NCBI GenBank assembly: GCA_029204225.1
Contig: CM055111.1
Coordinates: 15,281,443-15,345,442, forward strand
Direction of reading: 5' to 3'
DNA: 64,000 nucleotides
From: Diphasiastrum complanatum
Lineage: Eukaryota; Streptophyta; Lycopodiopsida; Lycopodiales; Lycopodiaceae
In this document: one piece after another, positions 49,640 through 58,907 of the stretch
Position numbering within the stretch: the stretch's first letter is position 1
How the letters are laid out: each line of letters starts with the position of its first letter
The notes under the pieces: generated by a model
The model's database searches: none
The model's input: only the letters and a program-made list of their open reading frames with translations
What the model was told of the DNA's origin: nothing
Made by a program: the position numbers and the translations under genes

Positions 49640-50970
49640 CCCTTGGAAACTTGTGGTGTTTCCTGTTAAAAAGGGGGAGAAGTAGGAAGAAAAGAGATTT
49701 ATCAAGGAGAAACATCGGTCAAAGATTCAAGGAGGAATCTGTTATATCGATGATGGACCTGTTTTATGAATCAGAAACGATAGGATATTTAGATATTACA
49801 GAAATCCTTTAGGGATTATTGTTGATATCTGGTTTGAAGATTTAAAGGGGGAAAATTTAGAAAGTACTCTTGCGGTAGAAAAGTAGCTGATGACAAGTCC
49901 GTTTGATTTGTGTCAGAACTTGGAATTCTATTGCAAGATGGAGGTTTGCTGAAACCTGTTCCTTGCTGGATAGAGTCAACTTGATCTTAGTTTGGACTGA
50001 GATCCGTGGGTTGATGCAAGGAAGGAAATTCATGCCAACAATATATTCTTTTGAAGTAGTCTTCAGTTGAGATTTTGGATGTGAAATAACAATCTTTGAG
50101 AAATATTCTCTTAGAGGATAACCAAGTTACAGGATTCTTGGTTATGAAAGTGTTGTGTATAGATCAGAAGTTATCTGTAGAGATATGCTATGTAGTGAAT
50201 CTTTGTGGGATCATTAAAACCTTTTGTACAAACTTTTAATCCTGTGGATCTACAAAGTATTCCTTGAACTAAGATTATTTGCATGCATAAACTAGTTGTT
50301 GGTACTAGGCATATTGATGAGAATTTTGTTTGAGGCAATTTCTCGCTGGGTTATAGTAATTTCTCATTGAGAATTGCTTATTAACCTAGGATTGATTTAG
50401 AATCAGATTAAATGTGGTGTTTTGGTACCACACCTAGACATTTAAATATTTTCTAAATCTGATACAGCTAACCGAGTCAGAAGCGTTACTTCTGAGTTAG
50501 TTGTGGTAAATCAACAATAGAAATCTTACTTATGGATATTATTGTTGAAATGTATTGCTTATAAGTCACAACATTTATGAGTCGTTTTGGATTCATTTAT
50601 AGATGGATGTGCATAGAATACACGAGAACTTTTTGGCCTTATCTTTTCCCGTTTGGAATTGATGAAATGCTATCTCGGAAGACTTAGGAGAGTTGGATAG
50701 TTGTTTGCCAAAAGTTAGAACTTCACGTAATGATGTTCCGATAAATCTTAAGTTATTCTAGATTAGAACTTAAGAGGAAAATCTAGACGTATTCTAGATT
50801 GGGACCCTAACTTTGGAATGACAATTTGTGCCGTGTCTAAAGTAAGGGCGTTTTTTAGATTACAATCCTTATATTGGCACTGTGTGTGAGTTGTAAAAGT
50901 CTGGAACTTTCCAGATGGAAAGGACTTTGTGAACAGCTCATGTGTCTTTTAAGAATTGTGATACACTCTC
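49640..50970 (+). repeat. Copia-like 3' end and LTR-like repeat
   Basis: TTAAAAAGGGGGAGAAGT (about 49666-49683) is a polypurine tract. The segment 50455-50970 matches 32000-32530 block by block (AGCGTTACTTCTGAGTTAG; TAAATCTTAAGTTATTCTAG; TTTGGAATGACA). It is the second copy of the family at 31860-32600. Confidence 0.65.
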
Positions 50971-51071
50971 ATGATATGGTATGGTCTCAAGGATCTGGAG
51001 AGTTGGGATTGGTAAATCATAACTCGGATTCTAGGAAATACCTAATCCATAGGAGAGGATAGTATTCATAC

Positions 51072-51148
51072 CCCGGATGAATAAACAAGTTAGTGGAATT
51101 CTGGTACGACTGATCACCTTACCAAATCGACTATGTTTATTCATCGGG
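51072..51148. repeat. short inverted repeat at hAT breakpoint
   Basis: CCCGGATGAATAAAC (51072-51086) and GTTTATTCATCGGG (51135-51148) can pair, with one extra base, around a 48-bp loop. The right arm overlaps the point where hAT similarity ends. Confidence 0.65.
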
Positions 51149-51612
51149 ACATGATGCTGCAACCGTAAGTGGCCTAGTGACGACGTAGAGGCTCCATCTC
51201 TCTAGACAAAAACTCGACCCTATCTCTCAGCATGTGTGTGCGGACAACCTTTGAACTAGGGACTCTCCAGCTAGGGCTGACAGACTGTGCAAGGTGGAAG
51301 GCCCTTCTGAAGGGCTCAGAGTCGGTGATGGCAAATGGAAGGTTCAGCTCATAAATCACACTGGCCACGGCCTGTGTGGCCTCTTTGTCCATGTGCGGCT
51401 GATGCGCGCCGCGAATGCTCTGCTGCCTAAGAACTCTCCCAGCTGGGCGACGGGTAGCGGACCTCCAGCATGGTGCACCAACCGTGACAGGAATGGATGA
51501 TGACGCGACAGGGTAGACGTGGAATGGGGAGAGTGGGATGCACTGGCAGGGATGGGTGCAGCAACATAAGTGGGGTGCACTGGTGGAGGGGCGACATCTG
51601 GCATGGGATACG

Positions 51613-52078
51613 TGTTAGAAATTAATGTTTATTTGACACCCCTTAATGATAGTTTGGCCATGCCTGCGTGCTACTTTTTAGGGGCCATTACTATTTATAG
51701 TAAGCCACATTTTAGGGTCATTACTATTTATAGTAAATTCGTTTTTTAGTTATGCATGTAGGTGGGTGCACTACTACTAGAATAGGATATGCTTTTATCA
51801 CTTAGAAACTCATCTTGGGTGTTTACCCAATATAGGTAGTAATTATAGCAATTAGCTTTTTGTCTTTTGCTATTTACTTTAGGCTCATTAGCTTTTATCA
51901 ATCATTAGAGAAACTATTTAAGAAGGCTGGTGCCCCACCACAATCATTCCATTCAATTCAATGAGCTAAAGCAATTGCTCAATTCTCCTATGATCTGAAC
52001 TCTCTCTATGCTTGGGTTTTGTGTGAGTGCTAGTAGGACTAGTATCTCCATTTAGAATTTATATCACAAATTCTGACA
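51613..52078 (+). repeat. Copia 5' LTR
   Basis: TGTTAGAAATTAATG to TTCTGACA, followed at once by the primer-binding site. The TATTTAAGAAGG phrase (about 51915-51926) may be the TATA region. Confidence 0.95.
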
Positions 52079-52090
52079 TGGTATCAGAGC
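52079..52090 (+). other. Copia primer-binding site
   Basis: TGGTATCAGAGC, tRNA-iMet type, directly after the 5' LTR. Confidence 0.92.
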
Positions 52091-52269
52091 AGCCTCTTTG
52101 GTGAGAGAGAGAGTTTGTATTTGCAGGTGTGCAATTAGATTGGAGGAGCTGAAGCTGCATGTGGAGTCAACGTTGTCAGGAAAACAACGGGAATCTTCTA
52201 GGAGAAGATTGACGGAAAGTTATTGGCTGTCGACAGATCTGAATCAGAATTTTTGTGGTTGTTTGCTAG

Positions 52270-52670
52270 TTTTCTGGTGCAGGTCACATCTGGAGCAGGT
52301 ACATTTGAGGGAGGTAGTAGCTGAACAGGTGACTTCTGAGATAGGCAGATCTGAACAGGTGCTTTTCAGGTGCATGCACATCTAAACAGGCATGTCTGAG
52401 GGCAGCAGTACCTGGTGCAGGCACTTCTGAGGGCGGCAGTAGCTGGGGAAGGCACTTCTGAAGGCAGCAGGACCTGGTGCAAGCCCAGACAGGCAGCATC
52501 TGAGGTAGGTCGACCTGGTGCAGGCCCGGACAGCAGCATCTAAGGAAGGCAGTACCTGGTGCAGGTGGTAACTAAGCAGGTGCAGGTTCAGATAGGCAAT
52601 ACCTGGGACAGGTGATATCTAGGACAGGTCTGAATCAGGGCAGGTGATATTGAGGGAAGGCTGTTTCTGG
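52270..52670 (+). repeat. degenerate tandem repeats in the Copia leader
   Basis: Units such as GCACTTCTGAGGGCGGCAGT and CTGGTGCAGGC recur about a dozen times between the primer-binding site and gag. Confidence 0.75.
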
Positions 52671-52727
52671 ACAGATCTGATTGTTAAACTAAATTCAGGT
52701 TGTTGAGATTTGTTACGGATCAGTATA

Positions 52728-53534
52728 ATGGCAGGATTGAACGACGCTGTGTTGCCGGAGTCTAGCAAGCTAGATGGAACGAACTACAATATATGGAAGT
52801 TCAAGATGCAGAATATTCTCCAAGATAGAGAATATTGGGATATCGTCACAGGTGTTGAGATACCTCCTACCACTGATAGGGAGTTGCGGGAGTATCAGAA
52901 ACGTAGAAGAAAAGCTCATCATATTATCAACTTATCAGTTAAAGATATGATTATACCTCATATCAGAGATGCTGCTGGACCCAAGGAGGCTTGGGATATA
53001 TTGAAGAACTTGTATGAGACGGTAAATTAGTCACGGATCTTGTTCTTGACTAATAAGCTTCACACGTTGAAGATGGGTACAGGTGAATCGGTAACGGACT
53101 ACTTTACTCAAGTGAAAGATCTGAGAGGGCAACTTATTGCAGTTGGAGAAAGTGTTCAAGATTCAGTATTGGTATGCATTGTACTTAATAGTCTACCTTT
53201 GGCCTATCAGAACTTTGTAATGATGCTATCGTTAAGAGAAACGAGGCCTTCTTTCAATGAGCTAAATGCCATCTTACTACAGGAAGAAATGAGACGACAG
53301 AATATTGTAAACAAGGACGATTTCAAGGAACAAGCATTCCTGGCAAAGAAGCAAGAGCAAAGTTCCAAGAAGGGTGACAAAGGGAAGAAGAAGAAGAAAA
53401 AGCAGCAAGATATGGAGGAGAATCAATCAAATCGGTCAGAAGATGGAAAGAAAGTGTTTCGAAAAGGAAACTACTTCATTTGCGGAAAATTAGGACACCT
53501 AGGCGAGACTGGCTATCTAATTTTCAAAAATTAG
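52728..53534 (+). pseudogene. Copia gag (one nonsense codon, broken zinc knuckle)
   Basis: Starts MAGLNDAVLPESSKLDGTNY. UBN2-type gag with YNIWKFKMQNIL, DRELREYQKRRRKAHHIINL, AWDILKNLYE, TAG at 53028 (probably CAG), then FLTNKLHTLKMGTGESVTDY, LNSLPLAYQNFV and a Lys-rich tail. The knuckle reads YFICGKLGHLGETGY, having lost the first and last Cys. Confidence 0.92.
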
Positions 53535-54190
53535 ATGATGGGTCAAATGTGAAGTTGGGAGACAACTACACATATGATATAAAGGGAGTTGGAAAAGTAC
53601 AAGTACAACTACCTTCAGGGAAGATTGGAAACATAAAGGATGTGCTTTATGTACCAGGAATCAAGAAAAACTTGCTCTCATTATCAGCTATTGCAAAGCA
53701 ACACATGGTGGTGCAATTTGATGAACAATGGTGTCTCATCAAGAGGAAAAATGATGAAGTAGTAGCTGAAGGCATACTTGCAGGCCGGTTGTATAAACTT
53801 CAAGCTCAGGTGGTGGATCATCATGCAAGTGTTGCGGATACTGAATCATTGAGTAAGTTATGGCATGAGAGGTATGGACATCTGAATTACAAAACTCTAC
53901 AAGTCTTGAGGAAATTTAACATGGTTATAGGTCTACCTCAAGTCGTTTCTGATCACAAGGTTTGTGAAGGCTGTGTCTTAGGCAAGCATCATATAAAGAA
54001 ATTTTTGCCTAGTACATTCAGGGCGAAAAATGTTCTAGAACTTGTTCATACAGATTTGTGTGGTCCTATGAAGACTCAATCTTATGGGGGAGCAAGTTAC
54101 TTTATGGTGTTTGTGGATGACTATTCTAGGAAGACATGGATCTATCTTCTGAAGAATAAGGGTGAAGCTTTCATCATATTGTTATTGTAG
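53535..54190 (+). pseudogene. Copia GAG-pre-integrase and integrase start
   Basis: In the frame of 53480-54190: VKLGDNYTYDIKGVGKVQVQ, IKDVLYVPGIKKNLLSLSAI, LWHERYGHLNYKTL, a HX-C-C finger (CEGCVLGKH) and LVHTDLCGPMKTQSYGGASY with VDDYSRKTW, the first catalytic Asp region of integrase. The protease Asp motif normally upstream is deleted. The sequence jumps at about 54180 straight into late RT. Confidence 0.9.
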
Positions 54191-55130
54191 TGATGTATGT
54201 GGATGATCTTATTATTACAGGATCAGATCATAGTATGATTCAGGGAATCAAGAAAGATCTCTCATCATAATTTGATATGAAAGATCTTGGTTCACTACAA
54301 TATTTTCTTGGGATTGAGGTATGGAGAGTAGCACAAGGACTATTCATTTCTCAATCTAAGTATGCTCATGAAATTCTTGAAAAGTTCAATATGTCAGAGT
54401 GCAAGCCTATTTCTACACCATATGATAGTGGATGTAAGCTTACCAAAGCTGAGGAAGATCAGGATGTAGATGAGACGTTATATAGATAGCTTGTTGGAAG
54501 CTTGATCTATCTAACTACTACAAGACCAGATATTGCTTATGTTGTGAGTATGGTTAGTCAGTTTATGGCTAAGCCTAAGCAGATTCATTGGAAAGCTGCT
54601 AGGCGAATACTCAGATATATCCAGGGCACTTTGAGATTTGGTATTCTCTATGGTAGACAGGATGATTTGAAGTTACAGGGATATGTGGATGCTGAGCGGA
54701 AGACTGAAGATCTACTACAGGTTATGTTTTTAGTCTTGGTTATGGTGCTATCTCTTGGAGTTCAAAGAAGCAACATACTATTGCTTTATCATCTACAGAG
54801 GCAGAATATCGAGCTACTACGAGTGCAACATGTGAAGCAATATGGTTGCGAAGGATTCTACATGATCTACATATGGTACAAGATTCACCTACGGTACTTC
54901 AATGTGACAATCAGAGTTGTATTAAATTGGCAAAAAATCCAGTTTTTCACAACAGGACAAAGCATATTGAAGTACAACAACACTTCATCAGAGAGAAAAT
55001 TCAAAGTAATGAAGTGGAGCTTATCTATTGCCCTACGGAAGAGCAAGTTGCAAATATCTTTACCAAAGGTCTTGGCAAAGAAAAATTTCAGAAGTTTAGA
55101 GAACTTCTAGGAGTAATAGATAACAAAGTA
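54191..55130 (+). pseudogene. Copia RT end and RNase H
   Basis: Begins at the catalytic VMYVDDLIITGS, then FDMKDLGSLQYFLGIEV, ISTPYD, a TAG at 54487-54489, LVGSLIYLTTTRPDIAYVVS, IHWKAARRILRYIQGTL and a frameshift near 54690. It ends in RNase H with TVLQCDNQSCIKLAKNPVFH, TKHIEVQQHFIREKI and EEQVANIFTKGL. Confidence 0.92.
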
Positions 55131-55145
55131 AACATTAAGGGGGAG

Positions 55146-55611
55146 TGTTAGAAATTAATGTTTATTTGACACCCCTTAATGATAGTTTGGCCATGCCTGC
55201 GTGCTATTTTTTAGGGGCCATTACTATTTATAGCAAGTTGTATTTTAGGGTCATTACTATTTATAGCAAATTCGTTTTTTAATCATGCATGTAGGTGGGT
55301 GCACTACTACTAGAATAGGATTTGCTTTTATCACTTAGAAACTCATCTTGGGTGTTTACCCAATATAGGTAGTAACTATAGCAATTAGCTTTTTGTCTTT
55401 TGCTATTTACTTTAGGCTCATTAGCTTTTATCAATCATTAGAGAAACTATTTAAGAAGGATGGCGCCCCACCACAATCATTCCATTCGATTCAATGAGCT
55501 GGAGCAATTGCTCAATTCTCCTATGATTTGAATTCTCTCTATGCTTGGGTTTTGTGTGAGTGCTAGTAGGACTAGTATCTCCATCTAGAATTTGTATCAC
55601 AAATTCTGACA
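55146..55611 (+). repeat. Copia 3' LTR
   Basis: Preceded by polypurine tract TTAAGGGGGAG (55135-55145). TGTTAGAAATTAATG to TTCTGACA. Confidence 0.95.
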
Positions 55612-56636
55612 ATACAAAAACTGCTGGCTAGGGAGGTCATCCGGATGGGAAGGGAGGGAGGAAGGGATCTCCTCAACATCCTCGAAGGCCTCGTCACCAG
55701 CATCTTGGGCCTGCTCGGGTGGCGGAGAGTCCATGAGAAAGTCGTAAACTGGGGGAGTGCGAGCAACAGTAGGTGGTGGTGGAACCGCAGTGGCAACTGG
55801 CGGACGCGATGGGACGGGATCCACCGGAATGGGTGCAGATGGGGGTGCGTGTGGTGGATTTCTCTGAGGGGGATGAGGGGCAAAGGGACTGGACGAGGAT
55901 GCACTCTCTCTCCTCGTGCGTGCCAGGCAAGCAGGCAACAACTCGGGGTCAACCACAGAAGGAGCGGTGCAAAACCAAAGAACACCCTCCGAAATGGTGT
56001 TCTCCCCCGCCACAAGACGTGGCCCGTAGGTGTCCAGAAGTCGCTGCCTGACGGGGACGGACATGCTGCCACAAGGGGCAGCATTTAGTGTGCCACCATT
56101 TTTGGCGCGTGCGTCGAGCAAGTGGCCTTTAAGGTGAGTGAGGGTGGCAACGAACTCGACCAGGCAATATCGACAGTGCACGATCTTTGCACCGGACTTG
56201 TTGGACTTGTCGGGAACCCGCCTGACAATGTCCACCTCGTCCCACAGATCGGCAAGGTTAGAATGCACCATTTATGTAGAAGGAACTGGGGAAAAAAGGC
56301 AGAGATGATCGTGAGTGCAATAGGAGGCGGAAGGCTGGAAAATCCACAGCAATGGCTGAAATAGCAGTAGCAGGGGCATAAGCGATCTGTGCAACGCGAA
56401 GACAATGTGATGGCGAGGAGGCCGCGGATAGGAAGAGGGCGCCAACAACAACGCGATGGGCAAGGAGAGAGATGAAGCGAGGGGGGGCGGGGAAATTAGG
56501 ACAAAGAAAAATATAAATGTACAAAAAATATTAAATATATTATTTTATTGTGGTACTGCGGATCAATATGGATCCGCGGTACCAGTGTGGATCCGTGGTA
56601 CCGGGATCCGCGGATCTTGGTACCGCTGGATCTATG

Positions 56637-56662
56637 ATATATATATATATATATATATATAT
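56637..56662. repeat. (AT)n tract between two head-to-head hAT ends
   Basis: 26 bp of AT, flanked on the left by CTATG (end of the minus-strand hAT) and on the right by CATAG (start of the plus-strand hAT). Confidence 0.95.
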
Positions 56663-57033
56663 CATAGGTCCCGCGGTACTGGGTACCGCGGATCCCGGTA
56701 CCGCGGGACCATACTGGTACCGCGGTACCATGATGGTACCGCGGTACCACAAGATAATAATATATTTATTATTTAATATTTTTTTTAATTTTTTTTTACC
56801 TAAACCTACCCGCCCCCCTCGCATTTCCTCTGAAATTTTTTTGAGCCCTCTCCGCCCTGCCATCGCTGCTGGTTTTTCTTGCCTGCCTTTGATTCCTTGC
56901 GTCGCCCATCGCCCACGCAACGCCCTGCCTTGCATCTGATTTCCTTTGCCCTGCACTCGCCCATTTTCAGCGTCTCTCCAACAGTGAACCCTGCTGTTTT
57001 TTTTCCAGCAATCCATCCCTCATTTCATCTGCA

Positions 57034-58907
57034 ATGGTGCAATCCGACCTTTCCGGTCTGTGGGACGAGGTAGACATTGTCAGGCGGGTTGCCGACAAGG
57101 CCAACAAGACCGGTCAGAAGATCGTGCGCTGCCGATACTGTCTCGTCGAGTTTGCTGCATCCCTCACTCGCCTTAAAGGCCATCTGCTCGGTGCACGCGC
57201 CAAAAATGGTGCCACCTTGAATGCTGCCCCTTGTGGCAGCATGACCGTCCCCGACAGGCAGCGACTACTGGACACCTACGGGCCGCGGCTCGTGGCAGGG
57301 GAGAACACCATTTCGGAGGGCGTTCTCCGATTTTGCACCGCTCCTTATGTGACTAACCCAGAGTTGCTGCCTGCTTGGCTGGCACGCACGAGGAGAGGGA
57401 GTGCATCCTCCTCTGGTCCCTTTGCCCCTCAGACAGCTCTGCCTCATGCACCCCCATCTGCTCAGATTCCGGTGGATCCCGTCCCATCGCGTCCGACAGT
57501 TGCCACTGCGGTTCCACCACCACCCACTGTTGCTCGCACTCCACCAGTCTACGACTTTCTCATGGACTCTCCGCCACCCGAGCAGGCCCAGGATGGTACT
57601 GGGCGGGCCTTCGAGGATGTGGAAGAGATCCCTTCTTCCTTCCCTTCCCATCCGGATGACCTCCTCAGCCAGCAGTTTTCGTACCCCATGCCAGATGTTG
57701 CCCCTCCACCAGTGCACCCCACCTATGCTGCTGCACCCATCCCTGCCAGTGCATCCCACTCTCCCCATTCCACGTCTACAGCCGATGCATCCACCAACGC
57801 CCAGCCTGTCGCGTCATCGTCCATTCCCGTCACGGTTGGTGCACCGTGCTGGAGGTCCACCACCCGTCGTCCACCAGGGAGAGCCCTCGTGCAGCAGACC
57901 ATTCGCGGCGCGCATCAGCCGCACATGGACAGAGAGGCCACACAGGCCGTGGCCAGTCTGGTTTACGAGCTGAACCTGCCCTTTGCCATCACCGACTCTG
58001 AGCCCTTCAGAAGGGCCTTCCGCCTTGCACAGTCTGTCAGCCCTAGCTGGAGAGTCCCTAGTTCAGAGGTTGTCCGCACACACATGCTGAGGGATAGGGT
58101 CGAGTCCTTGTCTAGAGAGATGGAGCCTCTACGTCGGCACTGGGCCACTTACGGTTGCAGCATCATGTCCGATGGCTAGACTGATGTCAGGAGGAGGCCG
58201 ATCCTCAACATACTGGTCTCCAGCTACATGGGCACACAGTTTTTGAGGGCAGTGGATTGCAGCATGGGGGGGAGAGTCGTATCTGCAGAGTTCATGTTTG
58301 ATGTCATCAGGTCTTCCATCCTAGCCATGGGCCCACAGCATGTCGTCACGGTGGTGACGGACAATGCCACGAACTGCATTCATATGGGTGTACTGCTAGA
58401 AGCCGAGTTCCCTCATATTGTTCATACCCCCTGTGCAGCCCACGGCATAGACCTTCTGATGGGGGACATTGGAGCACTTCCCTGGGTTAGAGCCATCGTC
58501 CGAGAGGCCCTCTTCCTGGTGACTTTTGTCACCAGAAAGAGGCGTGTTCTTGCCATGTTTCGGGTGTTTAGCCATCTGGACCTCCGTAAGCCAGCCCCCA
58601 CGCGCTTTGCATTCGACTTGGTGGTCATCGACCGTTTGATCAGGTGCAGGGCCCAGCTTCTACAGATGGTTGCCAGTGATCTTTGGGGTGCCAGTACATT
58701 TCCGCACACTGAGGATGGGGAGCACTTTTCTTCCACGGTGAGGGGAGACCAGTTCTGGAGGGATGCACAGACATTGTCAGGACTGCTTCGACCACTCTAC
58801 ATTGTGCTCCGCATGGCTGACAGCGAGGGGTCGACACTTGGACTGGTGTATGAGCTCATGGACCGGATTGGACAGTTCCTGCAGCTGCCCATCTTGCAGC
58901 CAGAGAG
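57034..58907 (+). CDS. hAT transposase exon 1
   Basis: BED finger, Pro/Ser linker and first part of the catalytic core. Ends CCAGAGAG|GTAAGC with a split Arg codon. TAG at 58177-58179. Confidence 0.9.

Larger units (their letters stand above)
51613..55611 (+). mobile_element. Ty1/Copia element, internally deleted, TSD ATACG/ATACA
   Basis: A 3999-bp element inserted into the minus-strand hAT copy. Target duplication is ATACG (51608-51612) and ATACA (55612-55616), one base different. LTRs are 466 bp each with TG...CA ends, differing at about 20 sites by hand count (about 4%, mostly transitions). The internal region lacks protease, most of integrase and the front of RT, so it cannot move by itself. 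Confidence 0.96.
51143..56636 (-). pseudogene. truncated hAT transposon, minus strand, split by Copia
   Basis: The 5' terminus (CATAGATCC read on the minus strand) is at 56636. Sub-terminal GGTACC/GGATCCGCGG units occupy 56545-56636. The transposase starts at 56271 (MVHSNLADLWDEVDIVRRV; BED finger CRYCLVEF...LKGH), runs to 55617, is interrupted by the Copia element (51613-55611), and resumes at 51607 (MPDVAPPPVHPTY) down to about 51143. There, similarity to the plus-strand copy stops just before its DGW position. The DDE core and 3' end are absent. Confidence 0.88.

Noticed and set aside
55645-56088. 147-codon plus-strand ORF
   Set aside because: Antisense shadow of the minus-strand hAT transposase fragment.
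56456-57016. Overlapping ORFs on both strands around 56.5-57.0 kb
   Set aside because: They read through the AT tract and the GGTACC sub-terminal repeats of the two hAT ends; not genes.
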